Shown one piece after another: positions 43,748 through 55,639 of a stretch of 64,000 nucleotides of DNA. The first letter of the stretch is position 1. Every line of letters starts with the position of its first letter. Both the position numbers and the translations under genes were made by a program. The DNA comes from Chaetorhynchus papuensis. Lineage: Eukaryota > Chordata > Aves > Passeriformes > Rhipiduridae. A model generated the notes under the pieces. It saw nothing but the letters and a program-made list of their open reading frames with translations, was not told where the DNA came from and searched no databases. The stretch spans positions 212,452 to 276,451 of the forward strand of contig VWYX01000256.1 in the NCBI GenBank assembly GCA_013396525.1. The letters are read 5' to 3'.

Positions 43748-46700
43748 GTATGTAAAGTTCCACTTTTTAAAGTCTTGAAAAAAGTAGCTGGATTTACAAA
43801 CAAAAATGTAGGGAAGGAGAGTGTGTAAATGTGTTTCTGACAGAGGAAACCACAGGGCTTTAAGAATACAATGCAACAAAAACTGGCATATAGGGAAACT
43901 TTCATTGTTGGTCTAATTCAATTGCTGAAAATGCTGAAGCCTTTTTATCTAAATGCCACAGAACTGCTTATTTTAAAGATCTGGTATCACGTTTAGGATT
44001 AAGCTCAGATCTACTGAAATGTAACTTTATTTTGTATTATTTTAAATACCAGAGCAAACAATTTTGTACAATCCTCAGAGAGCAAAACATGAGACCGGTT
44101 CTCTTTCAAATTCCATTATCAACTTGACACAATTCATCCTAATTGCAGCAGCTGCTGAGATATCTGCAGATACTCAATGTGTATCAGAAGGCTCCAGATG
44201 CTTCACTGTAATTCTCAAGGAGTTAATGCTTGTTCTGTTTCTGTTAAGGAACATACACAGTTTTCACAGACACTTGGTTTTCTCACCTACTGAAAGACTT
44301 CTGGACTGAGTAAATGAGATGCTCAAGTGCTGTTGGAATTCCACAGGGCCGGAGTACCTAACAGCAGTAGTGTCCTCCAGCAAAACCAACACTGTACAAT
44401 TTTCACTGGGGAAATGGAGAGCTTGCAGCTGTTTGGATGCCCCTTAGCTCCCCTCCAAGGGAATACCCTCCCTTGGGATACCTTCTCATGCACTCTCTTA
44501 GCTCCAAGGGCTCCAGTTAAGCTCAGGGCCAATCTCCAGCTGTGTCTTGAAGCTGTTTTGTTGCATGTCCTATCCCCTCCTGTAGTGATTTGCTGACTGG
44601 GCTTCACACAGGGACTCTGGATTTAGGCTGTAGGTAGCCATGTCTCCAGGATAGACTTCAGGCACGTGTAGAACGATCTCCTGCTGTTCCCAAATGGACT
44701 TTCTGGATGTCTGACTCGTTGTCTTGCTCCCTCTGGGGCTGCCAGTGAAACCTGCCACTGTCACCACTGTGGTGCTGTTCAGGTGCTGTGGGACTGCCCT
44801 GGCTGGTGAGGGCACTGCCCTGCCTGTCACCCTCTGCTCTGGGCCCCTTTCCTTGTGCAACAGCCTCATTCTTGCTCCCTGACACCAGCAGCCAAAGGAA
44901 ACTCTCTCTAATAAATCAGAGTGAAGTTTAGCACAAAGCAAAGAGAAAAACAACTGCTCTGAAGAAAAAGCAAGAAGGGAACTAATACACAACAAGGCCA
45001 ATACCTACAGCTTACAAAAATGGAACAATTTTCTTCCTATTCTATGGCAATTCTGTCTTGCTGTGAGATTCTTCTGTCTAGGTCTTCCCACTTACTTCAG
45101 TAAACCAAATTTTTAACCCAAGACCAAAATACTGAGCAGAACATGCCAGTACTAGGTTACCTAAATAGAGCAGAGCTTAAAGTACAGCTATGTGCAGCTT
45201 GTGGACCAAAAAGGATAATGTGCTTCTGAAGGATTAGTCTGTCTCCTGTACAAACTCAGTCATCTTTAGAACAGAGTTCAGAGGTGATTTAAGAAGTGAT
45301 GAAAAGACTTGAAGAGGCTACTGTTCTCTTTCTGGATTCCTTCCTCGCACTGTGAAATTAATAACTTTCACAAAATGTATATTTTACATCACTGTTTTGT
45401 TTCAAAAGGCTTAGCAAATTTTAAGATGCAACTTTGGTCCATATCCTAGAGTCACTTTTCTTATAATTTACAACTTAATTTTCTGGTACTGAATTTCTAT
45501 ATTATGCTGTGTATCTACCATGAAATACACATGTGAAAATATTTGTCCTGTAATTGAATGACTAAAGACTGTAGCAGTTCACAAGTGCCTAGGTAATTTT
45601 CCAAGACTTCATTAAATTCCTTTCATTCAGCTGCTCAGCTTTATTTGAAATTTGTGAAGTTGGTCATTGAGGAGCTTTCTTTCTCAACATTATGATTTTT
45701 TAAAGTTTTATTGGCTCAAATCTGAAGACAGGGAAATCCTAGACTAAATAAGTTAGACTTGAAGTCTTTGATAACTGCACACAGACCTTTGTGGAGCAAC
45801 AGGGCTCCTCTGCATCCGCCTGCAATGTGTTTGGGCTTGACTTATGTTCAGGTCAGGGCTGGATGCAGCCACAGTTTGTCTGTGGGGACTGCTCAGGTAT
45901 TCAGGGGCTTTCCCTCTCTGCTGAGATAAATCCACCTGATTCAATGATTGCTCTACCAACTATTTAAGTCCAATTAAACTAAATGTAAGGACAGCAGAGA
46001 TGCATCATTTTCCAAAAGCCATTTCCAGCCTCACCACATCCAGTGGGAGCAGGAGCTAAAAGCCTGTCTGGTTTTTTTTGCACTCCACACAAGCTTAGTC
46101 ACCTTTTATCCCCTTCTCATCACAACAGTGGCTTGGCTGCCAGTTCTATCTTTTCATTAATAAAATTCAGTTTAACTTGTCTTGTTAAGAAGTCATAGGG
46201 TGGATTTGGAAGCATCACTTCATCCTGCCTTGAGAGTTTGTGGTTGTCTGTATTCTGAAGCATAGATTTTATGAAGTATTCATTAGTGTACACACCTACT
46301 GGACACAGTCTGACAAACATACTGAGCAAGGAAGTAACACCTGTGGCTGGTGGTTATCTGACCTGTCTGGCATGAAATGCTGAAATGCTTCATTTAGCAG
46401 GGCAATTACTCTATATAACCAAAAAGAAAAAAATCTTTTTTTCCAGTAAATGCTCCCAGTAAAATATGGAGGCAAAAGAGTAATAGCATTTCTCCTTATT
46501 TGTGCCAAATCCTGAATTTTGTCCTATGCCCTTAACACAGCTGAGAAAGAAGAGCAGGTGTAACCTGAGCTATGCACTTGCTAGTGCAGGTGTCACAAAG
46601 AGTGTGCCAGCTGTGGCTGTCTCAAAAGCTGGATGAACTGCCTGGAAAAGTGTCATAAATTCACCTGGCCTATCTCCTCTTTTCCTGCTCCCTGCCAAAC

Positions 46701-49700
46701 ACAGTAAATGGAACACTTGACAGTAGCTGGGGGATGGAAGCATCATGCCAAGTGAGGAAAAAAAAGAAAAAAGAATTTTGGAGGAATAAGGAACATCAGG
46801 AATTATAAAATCGTTATAGTTTCTTATTGATACATTAATTCCATGAAAGTTATGTGAAATACCTTAGATATTATATACCTTACCATCTTGATAAGAAGGC
46901 TGTAATGACAGAATCAATGCCTTGGTGCAACTGCTAGCTTTAATTTATTAAGAAAAGAAAAGAAAGAAAAAAGGCTGTATATGCATTTAGTCTAATGACA
47001 GTCAAACTTCTTGAAATTCCAGACTATTGTGTTAAAAAATATGTTCTATTTTTAAAATGTCTTTTATGCTATTAATTAGTTTTCTACTATCCTCAACCTA
47101 GCAACTTTAAAAAATGTTCAATTCAGTTGAATGTGATCTTAAATTCTTCATGAGGAAAAAATGCTAATATTCAAATACTAACCTTGACTATTTTATGGCT
47201 TGATTACAGGTTCCATTCATTCATCTTGCAGGATCAAGGGTATAGGAATTTATCTTGATCAGAAAGCTAATTTCTCAGAAGCAAGTAATGGATGTAATCA
47301 ACTCAGTCTACAGCTGGCAAGTAAAGAACAAGTTGAAGAGGCTCTGAAACATGGCTTTGAAACCTGCAGGTATGTGCCATCAGTTAGTGGCCAACCACCT
47401 TTGGTGAACACCTTCACACAAAGCCAAAGCTGGTGATAAATCTCATACTAAAAGCACTGATGCTTTTTGTTGTAGCTTTGGATGGGTGAAAGAGGGATTT
47501 GTTGTTATTCCTCGGATAACATCCAACCAGAAATGTGGTCGGGGAAAAACTGGAATAGTGCAATGGAATGCTGGCAAGGAGAAAACATTTAATCTCTACT
47601 GCTTCAATTCCTCAGGTATGTAAGCATGACAACTACACTTTGTGTGTGTTTTGGCTTAGATAGGTTTTTTTAAATCCTCATGAAAAAATCATAACAAGTG
47701 AATGAGTTCCTATAATTTGCTGATCCTTTCCCCTCAGTCTTAAACATTGTCAAGCTGTTCTTAGCTCAGAAGCTTCCAAGAAATACAAAAGGTGAATTCA
47801 GTGAATCCCAATTAATAATTTGGCGCTGCCATGAAAGCTCTCAAGGAAGAGTTGCTTTTACCATTCTGTAATGTTGACACAGTGCTCTTAATATGTTTTG
47901 ATAATTTGGCCATGATAATTTAAAAGACAGTGAATCGAATCTTTAACCAGGGTGTCTGTGTGAGGTGTGTCTGTTCTTGCCAAAAGGCCAAGAGTGGGGT
48001 ACTTTGGGAAAACTGGAATTTTTTTGATGAAGGGAAATGTATCCATTAAGGTAAATTAAATTATAAGCCAGAACTGCCAAGAGACCCTAAAACTAATTCG
48101 ATTCCAATCTATAATCAGTAAAATCCAACAGCTCTCTTTAATGTGCATCAGCCTAGGTGTGAAAAGACCTGTCCTTCCCCTCACTGACTGTTTGCAGATT
48201 GAAGATCCAACAGTGGAACTTGGGCCTTGATATAAGTTAGATCTCTGCACTATGGATCAATACTGTTTCTTAATGGCTTCTGTGGTATTAACTAAAAATA
48301 AATAACTAGAGATGTTGTGTTCCTGCTTGTGTCCCGTATTTATGGTTATCACATAACAGATATCCCAATAATTAGACCAAATAAAGGATCATTTCATCAT
48401 TTATAATCAGTTCCTAGGCTTTGCCAGTGAGTTTTAGACAACAAGAGGAAGAGAATATGTACAAAACCATGAAGGTTTTCAGGAAAGTCATATGAACAAG
48501 GGCTGGAAAAAGCAAGAGAAAGATGGAGATGCAAGATACTCCCATGCAAAGATGTAAAGACCTGAGACCCTGCCTGGTGACTGTGAGGACTGGAGGTTCC
48601 AAAGACACTGAGGATAAAGCTGTAGGGAGAAGGCCTATGCAACGTGGTGTTTAACTGCATGAAATTTGTCTTATTGTGCATCAAAAGTGTTGGGTAGATT
48701 GGGTAATGCTAAAGATGCAGCAAATAATTCTAAATTACTTTCTTTGTTTTGCTTTAATTAAAAGAAAATAACTACATATATACTGTTAGAGTGTGTGAAT
48801 AAAGTTAAGCTTGCTCAATGGTTAGAAAACCATTTAAAAATGTATATTTCACATTGGGATGATTCTGCATTCCTTTATCTTAATTTCCGAATTGTTGCCT
48901 GTTCTAGGCATTTCTTACCCAAAATATTTGTCAGAAGCTCATTTTGTCAATTTTCTTGTGCCAAAAACATTGCCAAAAGCTCTTGAAAACCAGAGTGGAA
49001 AAAGTGTCAAGCTCCTGCCCTTTGGCATTTTATCCTGTAAAGGTGACTGCGTCATCTGACTTCCCGTGGGGATTCAGTTGGAGACTAGCACAGACATTAT
49101 TTGCCAGTTATTTATGTTGTAACCTGGTTGTTACTTTAGTGAAATTTTTATAGCTTTACAGAATATAGAATTTCCCCAGCCGAGTAGAATTTCTGCATTT
49201 TCACAGGAGCCTGATTCAGAACTCAGCTTTTCCAATTCACTATAAAAGTTCACTTGCACCAACATTTTTATACAGACAACATTCATGTCTATTAAATGAC
49301 TTAATTTCTGAAAATTACTTATTTTTCTTCAAACCTGTAGGTTGTTACTTCCTATCCTCTCCTCCCCACTTAGAATCAAATCTCTTTATTATCTCACACT
49401 GGTGCCTGATTTATTTGAAAGTTTTATAGGCCATGGGTTTTTTTCAGGAAATCAAATTAATTTTTAAAGTATCAAGAATACAAGCATATATTTTGAATAT
49501 GCACACAATACCATGGAAATATTTTTGAATGTTGAATCTGCAGTTAAGCCTTCTGCTCTGTGGGAGGTTATACTGTTGGGTTTTATGTGCAGTATTACTC
49601 GAAGTAGTTTTCATAAGGAATAGAGCCACTGGTATGGAATCATAAAATGAGTGCCACATTTGCTTAAAGGAGTTTGTAACTATGTGAGTAATGATAAAAT

Positions 49701-51951
49701 CTCTGTAATCTAGGTTGCAACCACATGTTTGAAATAGGGATGCCTGGTTTGGGCAAAGCTTTTGTGAACAAAAAAAAAATAGTTTAGATGGGAAAGACTG
49801 AGAAACAATTTCAATAAATGTGTGTGCAGTAAGTACAGAAGTGGCATCTAACCCAACTTTTATGGATTTCTTTTCCCTGCTGCAGATGTCCAGATTAATT
49901 CATGTCAACCAGACCCAACTACAACCACATTTCCTTCATCAAGTGCATCAAGCGACTTAGCTGCATATTCAGCCTCTGATTTGGCTGAGAACACCACAGC
50001 AGTGCCCACTGTGACTGTGACTGAGTCAGAAAAATTCCTGAAGAACAGATTTCGTGTGGTCTGCGTAACTGAAACGATCCTACCAACAGAGGGGCCAACC
50101 ACACAAATGCCAGAGCAGCACTCGCCCACTGACTCTCCCAAGCACACTCCCCATCTGGCCTTTAAGAATGATGCTGTGGTTTTTGGAGGTAAGGGCCTTC
50201 TGTGGCAGTCAATTAATGAAAAAGAGCTAATTATGGAGGAGTCAGGAGTCAAACTGTTCACTGCTATTTTTGTTTGCTGCTCCACCATCCATTTTGATAT
50301 TTAACCTGGAGGCAGAACGGGAATGTTACGGTTTTGCAGAACAAAGCTTATAAAGCAGAGGATTTTAAAATAGTTTTGAAGTAGAACTAAGATCTGATTT
50401 TATACTTTTTTGATAATATTTTAATATGAAATGGTAGAAGTTCATTCTGGTTAATGTGATTTGGGGTAAATACATTTCTGAAAAAGTCTTGGCAAACACT
50501 CTGTTCTCAGCGTAAGGAAAAACTCACCAGGTTCTTAAGACCAAAAGAAGCCAAGAAAGTTTTAAGGAGACTTGTCCTCAAGATAGGAGATGTGAGTAAG
50601 CAACCCTAACACACAGCAGTGGAGAAACAGACTAAGTATGAGGAAAATCATTCTAACTTAGGATAATTAATCACAAGAATGTGTTCTCTAGGCAGGTTGC
50701 AAAAACCCTCCAATGAGCAGATTAGACAAATAGTTGTCAGGGATGGCCTAAATACCAGTTTTAGTCTATCCTGAAAGAAATGAGCAGGAGTAACTCACCT
50801 TTTGATGTTCCTAATACTTCTTCAGTTGATGTGGATGTACTTTGACACTAGACTGGTTTAAGAAGAATCCAGATTTATGCTCATGACCCTTTAGAAAGTC
50901 AGCATTAAGTACATAGATAAAAACTCTGTGCTTATATCACTTTTATCTCCAGGTATCCCCACTGCACTTCTTGTACTGGCAATCATCTTCTTCATTATTT
51001 CAGTGGTTCTAGCAGTCTGTTATATCAAAAGGTAAGTTGCTCTTATTTTTTTCTCTCTTGGACTGAATTCAATCCTAGGGTACAATCACAGAATATTTAA
51101 AATATATACTAAAGAGCAGAGAAGTAATGATGATGACATAATAGTGTTGCACAAATTTAAAAAATCTTAAATCCTATTTTTATGCAGATGAGTTTGTTGT
51201 TGTTGTTGTTACCACTCCCTGCTTTAGAAAAGGAACAAAGGAAAAATTACCTATTTTTAATTGGTCAACCATGCCTACTGTGAAACATTTCCAAGTGTGT
51301 CAAAATAGCAACACTGAAATTTGCATCTGTTCATACATAAACCTGTTTATGCAATTTTCTCCTTCTTTTTTTTTCTATGTCAGACTCAAGGTGAAAGTTT
51401 TTATTATTGGACTATGATGTTGCTCAGAAATAAATAGTTGTTGAACTCATTTGTCAAAAGTAAAGACCTTCAATACAGTGCATCATTAAATGCTACTAAA
51501 AAGTGTGCATTTTTCACATCCTAGCACAGACAGGTTTATCATTGTGTACCACAAATTCTGAATATACATTTTCTGGTTTTTTTAAAAATACAAAAAAATT
51601 CTTTGGAAAGCACACTGCTTGAAAAAGCACAATGAGCTAGCAAGTCACCATCCTCTGTGAGACTTCTGCTTGAGTATGGTAGAGTAAGTCAATTCTAGCT
51701 GTTTGAGTGATACAACCAAACTATGTCAGTATTTCTGCTTTACTATCCTTTTTTCTTTTTAAAGGTACAAGAAAACCTTACCATTTTTTAACAAGAATCA
51801 GCAGAAAGAAACTGTTGTAACTACTGCTCTCAAAGAGACAAAACCAAATGACCAGACACCTGAGAAGGAAACACAGAATAATGGAAATAAGGTAGAAGAG
51901 TGTAAAACTAAGCCTGAGGCCACAGTAAAATGTCTAGAAGCAGAAGTTTAA
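43666..51951 (+). CDS. LYVE1: LYVE1, lymphatic vessel endothelial hyaluronan receptor 1; 6 exons
   Basis: Six phase-compatible exons encode 316 residues (human 322). A hydrophobic signal peptide (about 1-22) leads to a Link module with all six cysteines of the family (34, 56, 80, 101, 123, 134). Then come a Ser/Thr-rich mucin-like stalk (about 138-228), a transmembrane helix (about 233-253) and a 60-residue cytoplasmic tail. Signature matches to human LYVE1 include FETCS, GFVVI, FKN before the membrane, GIPTALLVLA, NKNQQKE and the terminal CLEAEV. N-glycosylation sequons occur at 48, 125 and 163. In mammals it binds hyaluronan on lymphatic endothelium and some macrophages. Position between IRAG1 and RNF141 matches human synteny. 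Identity is secure; ligand affinity is inferred. Confidence 0.97.
43748..47209 (+). other. LYVE1 intron 1
   Basis: 3.5 kb. A GC-richer segment at 44400-44900 carries overlapping open frames on both strands but no splice or family signal. Otherwise unremarkable. Confidence 0.8.
47210..47369 (+). CDS. LYVE1: LYVE1 exon 2, first half of Link module
   Basis: Acceptor GATTACAG ends at 47209; donor GTATGT starts at 47370; phase 1 to 2. It encodes SCRIKGIGIYL, KANFSEASNGC, and KEQVEEALKHGFETC, aligning with human SCRIMGITLV, LNFTEAKEAC and KDQVETALKASFETC. It carries cysteines 34, 56 and 80 and a sequon at Asn 48. Confidence 0.96.
47476..47615 (+). CDS. LYVE1: LYVE1 exon 3, second half of Link module
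   Basis: Acceptor TTGTTGTAG ends at 47475; donor GTATGT starts at 47616; phase 2 to 1. It encodes SFGWVKEGFVVIPRI, NQKCGRGKTGIVQW and YCFNSS, with cysteines 101 and 123. Human hyaluronan-contact residues I97, R99, N103 and K105 are kept (I92, R94, N98, K100 here); K108 is Arg 103 and Y87 is Phe 82. Confidence 0.96.
47616..49885 (+). other. LYVE1 intron 3
   Basis: 2.3 kb of AT-rich sequence with nothing recognisable. Confidence 0.8.
49886..50188 (+). CDS. LYVE1: LYVE1 exon 4, stalk
   Basis: Acceptor CTGCTGCAG ends at 49885; donor GTAAGG starts at 50189; 303 bases, phase 1 to 1. It encodes the last Link cysteine (134) and a Thr/Ser/Pro-rich stalk typical of O-glycosylated membrane-proximal regions, with Cys 187 in RVVCVTE aligning with the unpaired human Cys 201. 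Confidence 0.95.
50610..50800 (+). mobile_element. Old, diverged CR1-like fragment in LYVE1 intron 4
   Basis: AGGCAGGTTGCAAAAACCCT, GATTAGACAAATAGTTGTC and GGGATGGCCTAAAT follow the same old CR1 pattern as the copy near 42700. Divergence is high. Confidence 0.55.
50953..51031 (+). CDS. LYVE1: LYVE1 exon 5, transmembrane helix
   Basis: Acceptor TATCTCCAG ends at 50952; donor GTAAGT starts at 51032; phase 1 to 2. It encodes GIPTALLVLAIIFFIISVV and LAVCYIKR, one membrane-spanning segment with a basic inner flank. Confidence 0.96.
51765..51951 (+). CDS. LYVE1: LYVE1 exon 6, cytoplasmic tail
   Basis: Acceptor CTTTTTAAAG ends at 51764; phase 2 to stop TAA at 51949. It encodes YKKTLPFFNKNQQKE, a Lys/Glu-rich linker of low complexity, and the terminus KCLEAEV, matching human RCLEAEV. 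Confidence 0.97.
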
Positions 51952-52900
51952 GGGGAAGAATGTACAGTTCTTGATGGAAGTATAAAATGAAGTACACAGA
52001 ACTTAGCAATGCTTTTAAACATAAGTGATTGTAAATACTCATATTTTCTCTATCTTTAACATATGAAACCTTGTTTTTTAATAATTACATCTTTGGCAAC
52101 AAGTATTCTTGCAGAAGAACATGCTATCTTATTTACTTGAATTAAATTTTACAAATCCATATTACAGCTCATTTTTCATCTTTAATAAAGAAGCAATTAG
52201 GGATATGCTATTAATGACATGCACTACATTAACTATTTGCATGGAATTCAGATCAATATATAATGAAAAGGTTTTTATATCTGGCTGGAGGATGTCTGCT
52301 AGCCTAATGCCTAAAATGAAATGCTGACACTGTAGTTCTTCCTCATGTAGATTAGCTTATTTCCATTCAGTAGTTGCATGCTGTTTTTAAAAAGATCTGT
52401 TTACAAACAGAAGAAACAGTTCTGTTTACAAGGGAGTGAAAACTCAAAGAATTTACCCACTGTCATTCAAATGCCCAAGGAAGGGTACAAAGATGCTGAT
52501 GTTTATGTATATATATATTTACAGCAATTAATAACTTTCTTAGATACCTTCATTATATCATAATTTACTGCTTTATTTATTAAAACCATTATTCTTCCAC
52601 ATCAGATACTTGACAGAGGGGGGAAAAAACAAACCTTGAACTGTATCTCAACACTTACATTGGAGATCTTTTGTGTGTATTTAAGTGTGGCTTTCACAAT
52701 AAAGGTCTCAGGTGGTATGGGATGTCTACAGAACTCCCTGAAAAATAAACTGTGGTGGATACGTTTGTCTGGACAATTTATTCTCACGAAAACTGTCTCA
52801 CAGTAAAAAGAACTCATATAACCTTAATGTTGCAGAAGAAATTAGTTGTTATAAAAGAACAACACTAGCAGTTTATCAAATATTTTCCTGAATAAAGAAT
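51952..52900 (+). other. LYVE1: LYVE1 3' UTR (predicted)
   Basis: AT-rich, ATTTA-containing sequence with AATAAA at 52184, 52698 and 52891. The true end cannot be chosen, because a run of N begins at 52914 and hides any elements downstream of the last signal. Confidence 0.5.
52184..52189 (+). terminator. First poly(A) signal of LYVE1
   Basis: AATAAA 233 bases after the stop codon. Two more copies lie at 52698 and 52891. Confidence 0.45.
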
Positions 52901-52913
52901 TGAGATAACTTAC

Positions 52914-53008
52914 NNNNNNNNNNNNNNNNNNNNNNNNNNNNNNNNNNNNNNNNNNNNNNNNNNNNNNNNNNNNNNNNNNNNNNNNNNNNNNNNNNNNNNN
53001 NNNNNNNN
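52914..53008. other. Assembly gap (95 N)
   Basis: Run of N between LYVE1 and the RNF141 upstream region. Its stated length may be an estimate. Confidence 1.
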
Positions 53009-53194
53009 AATAATTTAAAAAATAGCAATAGAACTGCTCACCTATATTGAGTTTTCAACAGTGTAGGACACTGGGTTATGAACTTTGATATTTTTCATTC
53101 AGATAAATTTTAAAATTGCCAGTGGTTATTTATCCCACTTGATAGTGAGTTAAGTGCACTGCTAACAGCATACTTAGAGATGCCCTTGGTTGTT

Positions 53195-53286
53195 TTTCGT
53201 TTTTGTGGCAGTTTCTGCTTGGGTTTTTTTGTGGTTTGGTTTTTTTGGGGTTTTTTGGGTTTTGGTTTTGGTTTGGGGGTTTTTTG
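53195..53286 (+). repeat. G/T-rich low-complexity tract
   Basis: About 90 bases almost wholly of G and T, with G-runs of 3-5 separated by T-runs, 190 bases after the assembly gap. Confidence 0.88.
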
Positions 53287-54608
53287 ATAGTTCAGAAATA
53301 TTTTATGGCTCCAAGTAATTCAATACAGCTCTAAAACCTGCTCATTTCATATGTCCATCAGCAGAATTTTAGCAGAAAAACATGCAACAGAGGACAGCAC
53401 TAGACATAGCCTTCCCACCCAGTTAAGCACCTCCTGTCCTTGCAAAACACCACAGCAACACCTTGTATCTCTCCTGGCATCCAGAATGGGAGTGCTCTGT
53501 GAGGAGTAGACAACACAAGTAAGGCCATCAAGAAGGGCCACAGCCACCAGTCATGAAGGTGCCAAAGTAGCAAATGGGCTTAAGGACACAGGCAAAGGTA
53601 GTGGATTCCAGGTAGTTTGGGATTTTTCTTTTTATCTCCCTTCTGCCTCTCTTTTCCATGTTTTAGAGATTAGAAATTACCTGTTTGTCTATTGTTTTCC
53701 CTACAGCCAAGAGATAATTATAATGTTGTTTCTGTTTTAGAGTGAAATAAGGGCTTTTTTTCACCTGAAGCATTTACTTACTAAAAAAATTGATCGTATC
53801 TGTTTTAAAAAGATATTGCCTCAACCCCTAAGTGTCTTATTTTATCATGTACCTTAAAAACTCAGCTTTCATCCCAACCTTCCCACTGATACCTGACCAA
53901 TGCAGATGGTTTGATCTGCCCTCCATTCCTCTACACAATTTATGCCAACACCACAAGGGCTAAAGGAGCTGTTACACTGGTCTGTATGGAATAAAGGCAG
54001 CTCAAAGTACTAATCAACAAGCACTGTATTTGATATTGTCTCTATGTAGTGAGCACTACTCAGTCACATTGGAATTGGAAAATACAGAACATTCCTGCTC
54101 ATTGTTTAATGGAATTGCAAGGGATGCACTACCACAATGCAAACAGGAAACATTTATTTAAGTATCTAGACCAAGAGAGTCAAACACCAAACCCTTAACT
54201 AGAGGTAGCAGAAACTTAAGAGAAATTCTTCATTATGTTTCTGACTTTTCTCAAGTGTTGTGTTGGGTTTTTTTTTAATGAGACCTTCTCAACAGTTCTG
54301 AAGCTCTTTGATGTGCCAGAGCTGCTCAAGTACCTTGGACAAATAACTCATCCCAACAAGCAGGAGAGCACAATCTGTACTTGTCACTTGATGGTAACAC
54401 CACTCAGATTCCCACACTGAGGCTACAGATGTTTGCTGACCTTAGGCAAAAGGGGTGCTTGGCCTGCAGGAAATACAACAAGGTTTCCAGTCCAGCCCAA
54501 TCCCTGTCTGAAATATAGGGATGCCTTTGTCGTGGGAAGTACGTGTGTCTATGTGTGAACAGAGGCAGGCAGGAAGGGGAAGTACTACTCCTTTTCTCCT
54601 CTTTAAAT

Positions 54609-54637
54609 TGAGAAAAAAAAAAAAAAAAAAAGAAAGG
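54609..54637 (+). repeat. Poly(A) tract
   Basis: About 19 consecutive A followed by GAAAGG. No recognisable retrotransposed sequence precedes it. Confidence 0.85.
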
Positions 54638-55078
54638 AGAATTAAATATTGCAGCATCAGGATGTGGATGACCCAGAGGATGTTCTAGGATGTCTGTTTC
54701 TCAATGGCTTGTTGTCCTTTATGGGTGTTGGGGTTTTTTTGTGAAAAGGTCAGTGAGCATTGACCTTTGCCACTCACATCCACCGCCCACATCCTCCCTG
54801 CAGACCAGGATTTGCACAGCAGCTGTGGCCTGGGATGATCCCACTGAGCCAGGCACTCAGACTCCATTAGGCATCATTTAGATCACTATTTAATAGATCT
54901 CATAGGAAAGAGTGAAGGCACTGGTAACCCTGGGCAGTGCAGCACTGAGTGTGCATCTGCTGAGGGTGCAGCAGGGTGAAAAGTGACCCCGTTTTCATCA
55001 GACCAGCTATTACAGTGTTTCTTTAAAAAAATAACTCTACACAGCACTTCTGCTGCCTGTCAGAATGGATATTAGTGT

Positions 55079-55627
55079 GGCCAGCAGCACTAGGGCAGTG
55101 ATTGTCCCCCTATACTGGGCCCTGGTGAGGCCACACCTTGAGTGCTGCGTCCAGTTCTGGGCCCCTTAGAAAGGACACTGAGGTGCTGGAGAGAGTCCAG
55201 AGAAGGGCAATGGAACTGGGGAAGGGTCGGGAGCACAAGTCTGATGAGGGAACTGAGGGTGTTTAGCCTGGAGAAAAGGAGGCTCAGGCATGATCTTATC
55301 ACTCTCTACAACTGCCTGAAAGGGGACTGTAGCCAGGAGGGCATCGGTCTCTTCTCCCAGGAAAGCAGCGTAGGATGAGAGGATATCCGCTGTGCCAGGG
55401 AGGCTCAGGCTGGACATGAGCTGGAGTTTCTTCAGAGGGAGGGTGATCAGACATCGAGCCGGGCTTTCCAGGGAGGTGGTGGAGTCTCCGTCCCTGGAGG
55501 TGTTTAAGGAACGACTGGACCTGGTACTTAGTGCCATGATCTGGTTGACACAGTGGTGTTCGGTCATAGGTTGGACTCGACGATCTCAAGAGTTTTTTTC
55601 CAACTTAATTGATTCTGTGATTCTACG
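55079..55627 (+). mobile_element. CR1 LINE 3' fragment, longest in window
   Basis: About 550 bases of CR1 3' region: GGTGAGGCCACACCTTGAGT, a GAGAAAAGGAGGCTCAGG block, GGTGGTGGAGTCTCCGTCCC, GGTTGGACTCGACGATCTCA and the terminus ATTCTGTGATTCTACGG. It abuts the RNF141 CpG island. Open frames here belong to the repeat, not to a gene. Confidence 0.95.
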
Positions 55628-55639
55628 GATGTTCTGGCG

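Larger units (their letters stand above)
50189..51764 (+). other. LYVE1 introns 4 and 5
   Basis: Apart from exon 5, they contain the old CR1 at 50610 and a short (GTT)n run at about 51190-51211. Confidence 0.8.
53009..55078. other. LYVE1-RNF141 intergenic region
   Basis: G/T-rich tract at 53195, poly(A) at 54609; no gene recognised. Confidence 0.7.

Noticed and set aside
44570..45001. 143-codon minus-strand open frame in LYVE1 intron 1
   Set aside because: The region is GC-richer and open on both strands; no start context, splice sites or family match.
49905..50288. 127-codon minus-strand open frame opposite LYVE1 exon 4
   Set aside because: A shadow of the Thr/Ser-rich stalk coding exon.
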